Below, in pieces: positions 43,106 to 52,216 of a DNA stretch of 64,000 nucleotides. Source of the stretch: an uncultured Candidatus Poseidoniales archaeon. Its GTDB lineage: Archaea; Thermoplasmatota; Poseidoniia; Poseidoniales; Thalassarchaeaceae. The notes beneath the pieces were generated by a model. That model was not told the DNA's origin and did no database searches. It saw only the letters and a program-made list of their open reading frames with translations. The first letter of the stretch is position 1; each line of letters opens with the position of its first letter. The stretch is taken from NCBI GenBank assembly GCA_902593945.1, contig CACJKA010000002.1, positions 1 to 64,000 of the forward strand. The letters are read 5' to 3'. The translations under genes were made by a program, and so were the position numbers.

Positions 43106-44124
43106 TTACCCCTAAGATTGCACCGTGGAAAAAAGATCGAGTTCAAGAGTTGACAGATGTTTTAAATTCTGACGGAGTTGTTGGGATTGTCGATGTTGGC
43201 GGAGTTCCTGCTGGAAACATGTTAGACATGAGAAGTAATCTAAGAGATTCAATGAAAATTACTATGGCTAAGAAAACATTGATTAGGTTAGCATGGGAAA
43301 ATTCTGGGAGAAATAGTGAAGAGTTAGAAAATCTAATGGAAAGCGCTATTCAACCTTGTATAGTTCAATCTGATAAATTAAATCCGTTCGAATTATTCTT
43401 AGAACTTGAAAAAACACGTCAAGGACGTGCTGCTAAAGAAGGAGAACTTGCTCCTAGCGATATTGTAGTAGAAAAGGGTCCAACTTCATTTGGGCCAGGA
43501 CCAATCGTTGGAGAATTCAATGCTGTTGGCATTCCTGCAAAAATCGATAAAGGTAAAGTTGCAATTCAAAAAACTACTACAGTTGTTGAGAAAGGGCAAC
43601 CTATTTCTGCAGACTTAGGGATAATGCTAGCAAAATTAGATATTAATCCTATAGAGATTGGAATTATCTTAACTGGTGCAATTGAAGATGGTTTCTTCTT
43701 CCCTGCATCTGCATTGAATATTGATTTGGATCAAACTCGTACAGATATTATTACAGCAACATCAGGGGCATTCAACCTTGCATGCAACGTGCGTTGGTTC
43801 TCTGAACAAACAATGCCAACACTGCTTTCGAAAGCAAGTGGAGAGGCTTTGTCAGTTGCTGTTGAGGCAGGAGTTACAAATGAAACAACCTCGCCTCTAT
43901 TCATTTCACGTGCCAACGCACGTGCTTTGGCCCTAGCAGGCCAATTAGATTCCTCTGCACTGGACGATGAGTTGTCAGCAGCACTTGGTGCTGCTGCTTC
44001 AACGGCTAGTGAGTCGGTTGTTGCAGCCTCTAATGCAACTGAAGAAGTAGCTGAAGCTACTGAAGAGGAAGAAGAGGAAGAGGAGACACAGGAGTTCGGT
44101 GGACTTGGTGATCTCTTCGGCTAA
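43102..44124 (+). CDS. rpl10: 50S ribosomal protein uL10 (P0)
   Basis: Archaeal P0/uL10, the base of the ribosomal stalk that carries L12 dimers. The N-terminal rRNA-binding part (IAPWKKDRVQELTDVLNS, MRSNLRDSMKITMAKKTL) and the central ADLGIMLAKLDINPIEIG region are standard. The C-terminus is Ala-rich then acidic and ends in FGGLGDLFG, shared with L12. Length 340 is normal. It overlaps uL1 by four bases (ATGA). Confidence 0.95.
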   Translation: MITPKIAPWKKDRVQELTDVLNSDGVVGIVDVGGVPAGNMLDMRSNLRDSMKITMAKKTLIRLAWENSGRNSEELENLMESAIQPCIVQSDKLNPFELFLELEKTRQGRAAKEGELAPSDIVVEKGPTSFGPGPIVGEFNAVGIPAKIDKGKVAIQKTTTVVEKGQPISADLGIMLAKLDINPIEIGIILTGAIEDGFFFPASALNIDLDQTRTDIITATSGAFNLACNVRWFSEQTMPTLLSKASGEALSVAVEAGVTNETTSPLFISRANARALALAGQLDSSALDDELSAALGAAASTASESVVAASNATEEVAEATEEEEEEEETQEFGGLGDLFG

Positions 44125-44144
44125 ATAAAAAAAGGTGAAATAAA

Positions 44145-44459
44145 ATGGAATATGTATATGCTGCAATGTTACTGCACTCTGCGGAAAAGGAAATTGATGA
44201 TAAGGCTGTCACAGCGGTTCTAACTGCTGCTGGCGTAGATGTTGATGGTGCTCGAGTTAAGGCTCTTGTTTCATCACTAGGGTCTGTTGACATCGGTGAA
44301 GCAATGGCAACTGCTGTTGCTGCTCCTGTTGCTGCTGCACCAGCAGCTGCTGGTGGCGGTTCGTCCGCTGCTGAAGCAGCTCCTGCTGAAGCAGCAGTTG
44401 AAGAAGAGGAAGAAGACGACGGTGCGGGCTTTGAAGGCCTCGGATCTCTCTTCGGATAA
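44145..44459 (+). CDS. rpl12: 50S ribosomal protein P1/P2-type L12
   Basis: Archaeal stalk protein L12 (P1 type), 104 residues. The N-terminal dimerisation and P0-binding helices (MEYVYAAMLLHSAEKEIDDK) are followed by an Ala-rich hinge and an acidic tail ending GFEGLGSLFG, the factor-recruiting end. It follows uL10 by 20 bases with AAAGGTGA before the ATG. It is the last gene of the operon, with a hairpin downstream. Confidence 0.95.
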   Translation: MEYVYAAMLLHSAEKEIDDKAVTAVLTAAGVDVDGARVKALVSSLGSVDIGEAMATAVAAPVAAAPAAAGGGSSAAEAAPAEAAVEEEEEDDGAGFEGLGSLFG

Positions 44460-44486
44460 GACTGTAAACGAAGCGAAATAAATTGT

Positions 44487-44503
44487 ACTTCGGTTTCCGA
44501 AGT
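44487..44503 (+). terminator. Hairpin after the ribosomal protein operon
   Basis: ACTTCGG and CCGAAGT form a perfect 7-bp stem with a 3-base TTT loop, 27 bases after the L12 stop, followed by TGTTTGTG. It lies between two convergent genes and is a reasonable transcription end or RNA-stabilising hairpin. Archaeal termination depends mainly on T-tracts, and the tract here is weak. Confidence 0.4.
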
Positions 44504-44543
44504 TGTTTGTGCGGATGCTTGACTCTAGAAAATGATTTAGACG

Positions 44544-45827
44544 CTACTTCTTAGCATGAATACTGATTACATCTCCATTTTGTAACTCATATTCTGCACC
44601 AATTACTCGGCCGCTTTTCGCATCTGTTGCTCTAATGAAACCATCTCCAAGATCAGAGTGAACAGCATATGCCAAACCTTTGGCAGTGGTTCCTTCTGAA
44701 ACTAAAATTGCGTCTGGAAGAATATTGCCGTCTCCATCGACCCAATGAGAATCATCTTGAACAGGGTAAGCAACATTTCTATTTAATCTGTCAAAGACTA
44801 CTGAAGAAAGTAAACCCAGTAAACCTCCTCCCGGTAAATCCGAAAGTGTTTGAGAAATATTTGACAGAGCATTTCGTTGTGCGTCAGATAAATTCTTTTC
44901 TCCCATATCTGTGATAGAGAAATTAGATGTCCCTGAATTTAACTCAATTAAACCAGCCTTGGATGCTCTGTGTAGAGCTAATTCTGCTTCCGCACTCGTC
45001 AAAATCACTTTCCCACCCTGAGATTCTACAATCGATGATAATTCTAGTTCTGAATTCTTGTTCTTATCCGCTTTATTTGCAGCTACAGATATTGGGAAGA
45101 GTAGGGAACGAATAGTTCCTGCCATTGTCATTAATTCATCATTCCCCCATGACCAAGGTACTCCTGATTCAGGGTGTTTCTCATTGACTGATAATATCCC
45201 TGCATTTACATGATAATCGGTAGCTCCTATTCCAGACAATTGATCGATTAGAAACTTGGATAGTGCTTTTTCTCCTTCTGACTGAACTCTCCGAGCACCT
45301 CTAGACCAACTTGATTGAATAATACCAACAATCCAAGCATCAATCTCATTTAGAAGAAAATTATATTCTTCAATTGGCTTAGAGCCTCCTTCCCCAACAG
45401 GATTGCCCTCTATATCTGTTGAACCTGAAATGTCGATTACCTGAATTAGAGCGTCGCAACGCGCTAAATCTGAAAGGAATTGATTACCTCTTCCACGCCC
45501 CTCATGAGCACCAGGAACTAATCCTGCAACATCAACTAAAGTTACTGGAACTAATCTTTGATAGCCTCTGCAAGAACCGGATTTGGGGGTACAAATACTT
45601 CCTCCACGAGGGTCTTTATCATCAACTTTCGACATCCTACCTTGCTCTTCTTTTTTCTTACGTAGAATCTTACAAGCACAACTTTCTCTCAGAGGTAACC
45701 AAGCAATACCAACATTTGGTTCAATTGTAGTAAATGGATAATTAGCTATTTCTACAGGAGTTTCTGTTAGTGCAGAAAAGGTTGTTGATTTACCAACATT
45801 AGGTTTACCAACAAGTCCAATACGCAT
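44544..45827 (-). CDS. GTP/ATP-binding protein YchF/Ola1-like with TGS domain
   Basis: OBG-like P-loop NTPase of 427 residues, associated with ribosomes in other organisms. Motifs: GLVGKPNVGKST (G1), DVAGLVPGAHEGRGRGNQFL (G3), and NKADKNK at the G4 position. A Cys-containing insert (CACKILRKKKEEQ ... CTPKSGSC) between G1 and G3 is typical of archaeal members. The C-terminal TGS domain is FIRATDAKSGRVIGAEYELQ with NGDVISIHAKK. The start ATG at 45827 (MRIGLVGKP) matches the family better than the ATG four codons upstream. The gene is convergent with the ribosomal operon. Confidence 0.87.
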   Translation of the reverse strand: MRIGLVGKPNVGKSTTFSALTETPVEIANYPFTTIEPNVGIAWLPLRESCACKILRKKKEEQGRMSKVDDKDPRGGSICTPKSGSCRGYQRLVPVTLVDVAGLVPGAHEGRGRGNQFLSDLARCDALIQVIDISGSTDIEGNPVGEGGSKPIEEYNFLLNEIDAWIVGIIQSSWSRGARRVQSEGEKALSKFLIDQLSGIGATDYHVNAGILSVNEKHPESGVPWSWGNDELMTMAGTIRSLLFPISVAANKADKNKNSELELSSIVESQGGKVILTSAEAELALHRASKAGLIELNSGTSNFSITDMGEKNLSDAQRNALSNISQTLSDLPGGGLLGLLSSVVFDRLNRNVAYPVQDDSHWVDGDGNILPDAILVSEGTTAKGLAYAVHSDLGDGFIRATDAKSGRVIGAEYELQNGDVISIHAKK

Positions 45828-45899
45828 ATCTACACCCATATTAGATAAAAGAAATTTTATTATTAGAATAAAACATAATTATCTTTTTCTCTACATTAA

Positions 45900-47690
45900 T
45901 TACCCTTGTTCAGTCATGTACTTGTCTATATCAGTACCATCTGCTGGCCGCCATGTCCATTTTCCTTCTTTCTTATATCGAACATAGAGTTTAGTAGGAG
46001 TTGTGGAATCTGATAATTGTTCAAGTGATGTTGCATTACCTTTTACATTATCTTCTTCAGTAGGACATACTTCAGTATCAAGATCTGCTCCACTCGCAAG
46101 GATTCTACGAACAGTCATAGGAGATACAAGAAAATATGATTCAACGGAAATAGATGATGAGTTTACTGATTTCTGCGAAATTAATTCACCTCTAAACATT
46201 CCAGTAACCATATTCAATGAATGTAATATTGCTCCTATTACTACACCGTAGAACATTACTGAACCCAATTTACGGAGTTCTTCAGACAGAGCACTTGGGT
46301 CTTCGACCATCATCTCCATTAGAGCCATGTCCATAAAATCAGCAACCATTGTAATCGACAAGCCGAAAATTGCTCCTCCTGTCATCATTAAGTAACCCCA
46401 TCTTGCTCTACTATTGGAAAATAAATGCCTACCAGTTAGTTCAGGATAAAGGCTTAGAGCAGCCCCAAGCGATAGTGGAACTAGAACTAACCAACCAGAC
46501 ATGACAGACATGGAATTAGCAATACCTACTAATTCCAAAGTACCACTAACTGTATCTGTTTGAACAAAAAGTGAGCCTAAAACAATAGGAACAATTGCCC
46601 ACGCGCCTAAGTTAAGTTCGGCATTTCCAGGATAATCGGGAGAGTCTACGAAAGCATCGGAACCCCTCATTGTGATCAGCATATTACTGGCAAAGGCAAG
46701 TACTGGTATAGAAACGAGGGCCATCAAGAAAGTAGCGGCTAACATATCTTGATTCGAGAAAGATACAACATTATTTTCTGCTAATGGCCCGAAAGCGTCC
46801 ATAACCATCTGACCATGAATATCTCCAAATGGATTAATGGTAATAATACTGCCAAAAAGAGTTACGCCAACCAATGTCTTGGACCAAAGAGGGTTTCCGG
46901 ATGCAAAAGATGAGGCGTAAAGAGCAACTCCGGCTACTCCAGCGAAAATGAAGGCCCCTCCAAATAAATGATATGAAAGCCATTGACCGGCACTATCATC
47001 TACAGCACCCGAAATTATAGAAATTATACTTAAGATAGGATTACTCAGTAATGCAATTAATATTAACCAACCAGGAAGCGCCATTTTTCTTGTTCTATTT
47101 GCAAATGTCAATAATTGATTGAGAATAACTGCAAATAAGGCAATAGCATTTATTGCGGTCCCTAAAGGTATTATCTCAATACCAAGAATCATATTGTTTT
47201 GAGAACCTACGACTAGAACTAATACAGAAATTGTCCAAACAAATGAAACTAAATTGGCATTAGTTTCACTGGCTAATTCGGTCCCTGCTAGTTTTGGTAT
47301 GATGTGAAAACTAGAACCTATTACTAACATAGATACTGAACCGTATATTGTAGCATAAACACCAGCAGATGCTAGCTCATCGGCATTAGCAACAAAGCCC
47401 CATGAAGCAAGAGAATGGAGAGCATTTGGATCATGTGTTAACCACATACTGATGAATGTAAATGTAGAGGCTAAAATTAGCCACAATGTGCCTTGAAATA
47501 TCCAAGACCTAGCGCCAGATCCTGGACGTCCCTCTACTAAATCTGAACCTGGCCCTAAGGCTTTCTCAAGCATGAAAGAGACTGTTCCTTTTGCCACGTC
47601 GGAAAATATCCATAATCCTCTCTGAATCAAGAAGAAAACAATAAATAATGAAATCCAAAAATAAAACATTGTTGTTAATACTATATCCAT
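45900..47690 (-). CDS. CcoN-like multi-span membrane protein, apparently lacking heme ligands
   Basis: A 596-residue membrane protein with about 13 predicted helices and a ~110-residue soluble C-terminus. By eye it resembles subunit I of cbb3-type heme-copper oxidases: SSFHIIPKLAGTELAS parallels the CcoN segment after the first heme-ligand helix, and QWLSYHLFGGAFIFAGVAG parallels the helix with the first CuB His. The low-spin heme His of the early helix is not found, the two adjacent CuB His are not found, and the HxH of the tenth helix is replaced in SVMSGWLVLVPLSLGA. It is therefore unlikely to be a working oxidase. The ATG at 47690 has GAGGTGA at good spacing. It is coupled to a small two-helix protein upstream. 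Confidence 0.6.
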   Translation of the reverse strand: MDIVLTTMFYFWISLFIVFFLIQRGLWIFSDVAKGTVSFMLEKALGPGSDLVEGRPGSGARSWIFQGTLWLILASTFTFISMWLTHDPNALHSLASWGFVANADELASAGVYATIYGSVSMLVIGSSFHIIPKLAGTELASETNANLVSFVWTISVLVLVVGSQNNMILGIEIIPLGTAINAIALFAVILNQLLTFANRTRKMALPGWLILIALLSNPILSIISIISGAVDDSAGQWLSYHLFGGAFIFAGVAGVALYASSFASGNPLWSKTLVGVTLFGSIITINPFGDIHGQMVMDAFGPLAENNVVSFSNQDMLAATFLMALVSIPVLAFASNMLITMRGSDAFVDSPDYPGNAELNLGAWAIVPIVLGSLFVQTDTVSGTLELVGIANSMSVMSGWLVLVPLSLGAALSLYPELTGRHLFSNSRARWGYLMMTGGAIFGLSITMVADFMDMALMEMMVEDPSALSEELRKLGSVMFYGVVIGAILHSLNMVTGMFRGELISQKSVNSSSISVESYFLVSPMTVRRILASGADLDTEVCPTEEDNVKGNATSLEQLSDSTTPTKLYVRYKKEGKWTWRPADGTDIDKYMTEQG

Positions 47691-47700
47691 AATAATCACC

Positions 47701-47979
47701 TCACTCGCTAGTTGCCTCTAATAATAAACGCCCCACAATAGAGAATATTCCAATCATTATACCTAGTATAAAGAACCAAATTCCAGAGTCAAATACTCCA
47801 CTAAAAACGGGAATTAAGTCCGAAATTACCGGCAAATCTTGCCCAGGATAAAGTATACTATAAAGCAATAAGAAAGAGAGTGAAAAGACTGTTCCTACAA
47901 CAATGAATACCCATGAACCCGATGGTTCTTTTTCACCTTGAAGAAAAACGTCTGCGGAGTCTGTTGTATTGATTGACAT
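47701..47979 (-). CDS. Small two-helix membrane protein
   Basis: A 92-residue protein with two predicted helices (about 23-43 and 66-86) and short polar ends. No family is recognised. It ends 10 bases before the ATG of the CcoN-like gene, and the ribosome site of that gene lies against its stop codon, so the two are probably one unit. Its size and position would fit a small accessory subunit of the larger membrane protein (inference). Confidence 0.6.
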   Translation of the reverse strand: MSINTTDSADVFLQGEKEPSGSWVFIVVGTVFSLSFLLLYSILYPGQDLPVISDLIPVFSGVFDSGIWFFILGIMIGIFSIVGRLLLEATSE

Positions 47980-48067
47980 GGCTACACCTCTAGATATCCC
48001 GTTAAGGATATTACTACCAACGGAGATTCAGCCTTAAGTATTAGCCGATAGGATAATCGATTCGACA

Positions 48068-49222
48068 TTAAGGTGCACGGACTATATCTACTCGAGATAA
48101 ACGCCTATCTCTTCCCTGACCCATAGGAACCGGTAATGATAAATCATTTTCAATTTCTGTTTTCCAAACCTTTTTGCATTCGCAATCAAGGCCCTTAAAT
48201 TCTCTTAAGTTTCTCGAAACAGAATACCTTTCTATTGCGGCTACCACCTCTGCATCGCATTTTTTGCAATTGTGTGCACCTCTTATTCGGCCACCAGCTG
48301 TTGGATGCACAATAGTACGACAATCAGAATCTATAATTTGGTGATGGGTTCTCTCAATCATTTCAACAAGTGACCAGAGCCATGGAGGGCGATATTCTCT
48401 ATTTCTAAATATTCTATCAACAACAGTGTTTTTCTGAATGTTCATTGGATTGATAGAAACCTCATCAGAGAGAGGTGCTACTTGTACTAACCATTCTGAA
48501 GTTAAATTTAGAGCATCTCCCTCTGACATAAAAGGTGGTTTGAAAAGTAAGTAAGTTTTGACACGTAACCCCGCTTTCCTCAAATTATCTACAGACTTTC
48601 TCCATGTTTTTGTAGAGAATCCTTTGTTACAATGAAAACGTAGAACTGTATCATCGTATGCTTCTAGTCCGATTGCAACAGTACAACCTGGATGCCGTTC
48701 TGCTACCCATGCTAATTTATCCGGGTTACACAAATGTGCTTGAGCCTCAACAACTAATTCTAATCCTCTTTCATAAGTTTCTCTAAGAACCATTTCTTGC
48801 CATTCAGGAGGATTTTCTCGATCTTCAAAAAATGTCCCAGAAGTATATACTTTAACCATTTTACAGCCTTCAAAATCATTTGTTAATCTTTTGGCTTCTT
48901 CCCATTGGGCGGATAAATCATTTGCAGTAACGTCATCTCTGACATCATTAAAATATCCACAAAAAGTACATCCGGATTTCCACCACCATACGCAACCTCT
49001 AGTTCTCAAGATAACTGTTGCAGCAGTACAACTAGTACCATCCTGTAACATCTCAGGAGTTTTGTAAACGGTTGCAGGTTTGGTCGCGTCCCAAGATTCT
49101 CTGCGAGAAATTGATTGTGGTGTATTCTCGGGGGCCTTCACTAGATGATGGATTTTGACGGCTTTCTTGCCGTCTCCCAATATCCCAGAAGCCCCTTTCA
49201 CAGCCCCTCGGTTAGTTTCCAA
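48068..49222 (-). CDS. Radical SAM protein, archaeosine biosynthesis RaSEA-like
   Basis: Radical SAM enzyme of 384 residues. The iron-sulfur binding site is RTRGCVWWWKSGCTFCGYFND, Cys-x7-Cys-x2-Cys, the spacing of the COG1244/TIGR01210 group. RaSEA members act with ArcS to form archaeosine in tRNA. Later motifs such as GLEAYDDTVLRFHCNKGF, SINPMNIQKNTVVD and the C-terminal CKKCDAEV Cys set support the assignment. No other archaeosine gene is adjacent. It is divergent from the membrane acyltransferase gene. Confidence 0.8.
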   Translation of the reverse strand: METNRGAVKGASGILGDGKKAVKIHHLVKAPENTPQSISRRESWDATKPATVYKTPEMLQDGTSCTAATVILRTRGCVWWWKSGCTFCGYFNDVRDDVTANDLSAQWEEAKRLTNDFEGCKMVKVYTSGTFFEDRENPPEWQEMVLRETYERGLELVVEAQAHLCNPDKLAWVAERHPGCTVAIGLEAYDDTVLRFHCNKGFSTKTWRKSVDNLRKAGLRVKTYLLFKPPFMSEGDALNLTSEWLVQVAPLSDEVSINPMNIQKNTVVDRIFRNREYRPPWLWSLVEMIERTHHQIIDSDCRTIVHPTAGGRIRGAHNCKKCDAEVVAAIERYSVSRNLREFKGLDCECKKVWKTEIENDLSLPVPMGQGRDRRLSRVDIVRAP

Positions 49223-49289
49223 CTATTGATACTGCCGTCGCCAAAAACATCTTGTTAAGAGTGCTCTAGGGTCAAATATTGGTGATGCA

Positions 49290-50045
49290 GTGAGGTCTTT
49301 CACAATTGTACAGAATTTATTAACTGCCTTGGTTATTCCGTTTCTAGCATCTATTGTTGGAATTTCTGCTTTACCCGGAGTATATGTTTTCTACAAGATT
49401 CTAGATCTAACTAATACCAATCCTGGATCTTTCTTATCTTCCGATATAGATTCAATGCCGATTATTTTAGATTTTGCGATTACAGGAATTTCAACCGGAA
49501 TGGCAGTGATGACTTGGGGGATTAGTTTAGTGATTATTTGTGGAGTACTTGGGGGGTTATTTAGACCAAGATTAGATCCTGGAAGATATCCTCTACAGTC
49601 ATTTGTGACAATTCAATGGGCTTGGTCAATGATTTTCCATAGGATTGCATTATTCTTTTTGCCATTCCTAGTTCCATCATTTATTGGAAATATTTACTAT
49701 CGATTATCAGGGGCTAAGTTAGGGCAAGGAGTACAGATCAATAGTGCACATCTCAATGATGCTGGTTCGGTAACATTAGGGGACAGAGTAGTCATTGGAG
49801 GAAAAGCAATAATCAATGCACATTTAACAGAAAGTGGAGAATTAGTAATGTCTCCAGTAGTTATTGGAAATGGTGCATTGATTGGAATGGGGTCTGTAAT
49901 TCAACCGGGTTGTACAATAGGTGAAAATGCTGTTGTTGCATCCAGAGCAGTAGTTCCAAAGTGGACTAACATACCTGATGGGGAAGTATGGGCTGGAATA
50001 CCTGCAAAGTGCATAAAGCGTGCAGATGGTACAAAACCTGAATAA
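49290..50045 (+). CDS. Membrane-anchored hexapeptide-repeat acyltransferase-like protein
   Basis: A 251-residue protein. The N-terminal ~130 residues contain about three hydrophobic segments (11-35, 58-88, 110-130). The C-terminal ~115 residues form a left-handed beta-helix of hexapeptide repeats (GVQINSAHLND, VVIGNGALIGMGSVIQPG, CTIGENAVVASRAVVPKW) ending in the usual AGIPAKCIKR. This fold is typical of acetyltransferases acting on sugars or lipids; the acceptor is unknown. It is convergent with and abuts the coiled-coil gene (stops at adjacent bases). Confidence 0.78.
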   Translation: MRSFTIVQNLLTALVIPFLASIVGISALPGVYVFYKILDLTNTNPGSFLSSDIDSMPIILDFAITGISTGMAVMTWGISLVIICGVLGGLFRPRLDPGRYPLQSFVTIQWAWSMIFHRIALFFLPFLVPSFIGNIYYRLSGAKLGQGVQINSAHLNDAGSVTLGDRVVIGGKAIINAHLTESGELVMSPVVIGNGALIGMGSVIQPGCTIGENAVVASRAVVPKWTNIPDGEVWAGIPAKCIKRADGTKPE

Positions 50046-50681
50046 TCAGTCTTCTGATTCTTCTTCAGGGAGTTCTTCAGACATCTCTTGAGCGTGTGCA
50101 ACTGCTTCTTCTGCTGCATCTAGGGCTTCATCCATTCTAGACTTGAAAGTGTCTTGTTTCTTTGCGAATTCAGCACTCTTTTCGATAGCGGAATCAATCA
50201 TTTCGTATCTTGTCTGTATTGCTTGATTCAGATTTTCAAATAATTTCATATGTTGGACATACCAATCGTCTCTAGCTGTAAGTTCCACTTGAGCCGTTTG
50301 TAATGCTTCATCAAGTTCCTCTGCTACTTCGAAAACACGGCCCAGTCTTGCTTTTTCACGAGTATACATCTCTTCCGTTTTCTCCAGCTTTGGCTCAAGA
50401 TGTTTGATTCTAGTAGAAGACTTTGCTCCTTCCATTTCCATCTCATGGATTCTATTGTCCTTATCTGAAAGGAGAGTTTCCATACCTTCTCTCTCGATTT
50501 CTTTATCGATTGCTTCTTTCTCTAAAACATCAATAATGGCATTTTTCTCTTCAAGTTCTTGCTCAACTTTACGATAAGCAACGTATAGTTTCTCTAGTCG
50601 ATCTGATTCTTCAACTAATCTTTCCTCTAGTTGTTTGATACGATTTTCTGGCGTTATTGAACCGCCTTCATCATTACTCAT
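50046..50681 (-). CDS. Coiled-coil protein, unknown
   Basis: A 211-residue, highly charged protein that is nearly all predicted coiled coil (about 10-130, then 160-200) with an acidic end. It has no signal peptide, membrane segment or Cys. Sequence does not allow a family call. Such proteins often act as spacers or scaffolds. It is a lone gene between the acyltransferase and the M20 peptidase, with a GGTGAGGGT-like ribosome site before its ATG. Confidence 0.6.
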   Translation of the reverse strand: MSNDEGGSITPENRIKQLEERLVEESDRLEKLYVAYRKVEQELEEKNAIIDVLEKEAIDKEIEREGMETLLSDKDNRIHEMEMEGAKSSTRIKHLEPKLEKTEEMYTREKARLGRVFEVAEELDEALQTAQVELTARDDWYVQHMKLFENLNQAIQTRYEMIDSAIEKSAEFAKKQDTFKSRMDEALDAAEEAVAHAQEMSEELPEEESED

Positions 50682-50765
50682 TGGATACCCTCACCTTCCT
50701 CGAATCATATCCTCGCTTTAACTTCGGCGGATTCTTTGTCTAAGAATTGCTGATTTCTAGTCTAT

Positions 50766-52178
50766 TTATTGAGATAATGCTGCAATAGTTGCAGATAATA
50801 CTGCAGTCAATCTTTTCGACGAAGGAATATGTAATTTTTCATCAGGGCCATGAGCATTATTTCCTGGACCACCAGTACCTGTACAGAAGAACTGTGCAGA
50901 AGGATATTTTTTCTGCATCATTGCCATAAATGGAATTGTTCCTCCCACCCAAGTAGCCATTGGAGGATATCCACTAATATGCAAAGATGCAGTAGAAAGA
51001 GCATCAGCAATTTTCCCATCCATAGTAGGAGCATGAAAACCATCTGCTGCCGCATCAGGAATATATTCAACTTGAGAACCATAAGGTGGATTACTCTCTA
51101 AGGTTTCTTTCAAAATAGAATCAATATCTTCCGATAAGACCCCGGGGGGGATTCTGAAACTCAATTTCAGATCAGTATTCGTTCTCAGAACATTACCTGC
51201 AGTCTGAGTTGGAGGAATTCCATCTGCACCAATGACTGACATTGCAGGTCTCCAATTAATATCAAGAAGAATTTCGGCCGCACCCTCATTTTGAGGCCTT
51301 AGAGAATCTACAACGGGAAGTTGTGACCAAAGTTCATCACCAAGTAAATTACCAAGTTGTTCGGCTTCGTTTCGGACTTTATCACTAATCTCTACATGCA
51401 TTTCAGGAATCAAAATTTTTCCAGTACTAGAATCTTCTACTCTATCCAAAAGCATTCTTTGAATTCTAAATGAAGAAGGGATTACTCCTCCAGACATTCC
51501 AGAATGGACACCTTCATTTGATACACGGACTGAAAGATTTCCCGCAACTAATCCCCTCAACGCCTCCGTAACCCAAATGTGTTCATAATCCGGTCCGCCG
51601 CTGTCAAGAACGACTATCAAATCGGGCTCACCTAAATCTTTAGTTAATGATTCAAGATATGGAGGTAAATCATAAGAGCCTGATTCTTCACATGTTTCAA
51701 TTAGAAAATGTGAACGAGGATATGGGACTCCTTGCTCTTGTAGCATTTTAAGAGCAGTGACACATACATATCCTCCATATCCATCATCCAAAGCTCCCCT
51801 TCCATATAACCAAGGATCTCTTCGTACGGCTTTCAATGGATGTAATCCTTCAGACCATAGATTAGGCCTAGATGGTTGTTTATCTAGATGTGAATAGAAA
51901 ATCACTTCTCCTGGACCAGTACCTTCGACTGTAACTAAGAGAACGGGAGTTCTTTCGTCTATGCGGTGTATTTTGTATTCCATTCCTTCTAATTCTTGAT
52001 CTACTAACCATTTTGTAAATAATTCAATTGTCGCATCAAGTTCTCCTTTTTCTCTCCAATTAGGTTCGAAACTAGGAGAAAGTGCTTCTATCTTAATAAA
52101 TTCAGTTAAACTCGGGATTATTGATTCCTCCCATAACTCATCTGATCTAGCCATTAACCTATCCAAGTCCACGGTCAT
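50766..52178 (-). CDS. M20-family metallopeptidase
   Basis: A 470-residue zinc dipeptidase/carboxypeptidase of the M20 (CNDP-like) group. Metal ligands and catalytic residues are in place: His in FYSHLDKQP, Asp in YGRGALDDGYGG, the Glu pair in ETCEESGS, Asp in VLDSGGPDYEH, and the final His in NNAHGPDEKL. The lid/dimerisation domain lies between about 210 and 390. It probably degrades small peptides taken up from seawater (inference). The start MTVDLDRLMARSD is at 52178. Confidence 0.87.
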   Translation of the reverse strand: MTVDLDRLMARSDELWEESIIPSLTEFIKIEALSPSFEPNWREKGELDATIELFTKWLVDQELEGMEYKIHRIDERTPVLLVTVEGTGPGEVIFYSHLDKQPSRPNLWSEGLHPLKAVRRDPWLYGRGALDDGYGGYVCVTALKMLQEQGVPYPRSHFLIETCEESGSYDLPPYLESLTKDLGEPDLIVVLDSGGPDYEHIWVTEALRGLVAGNLSVRVSNEGVHSGMSGGVIPSSFRIQRMLLDRVEDSSTGKILIPEMHVEISDKVRNEAEQLGNLLGDELWSQLPVVDSLRPQNEGAAEILLDINWRPAMSVIGADGIPPTQTAGNVLRTNTDLKLSFRIPPGVLSEDIDSILKETLESNPPYGSQVEYIPDAAADGFHAPTMDGKIADALSTASLHISGYPPMATWVGGTIPFMAMMQKKYPSAQFFCTGTGGPGNNAHGPDEKLHIPSSKRLTAVLSATIAALSQ

Positions 52179-52216
52179 GTATCCTTCTTAGGTGGCTCAG
52201 TCTTTGAATCTTTGAT

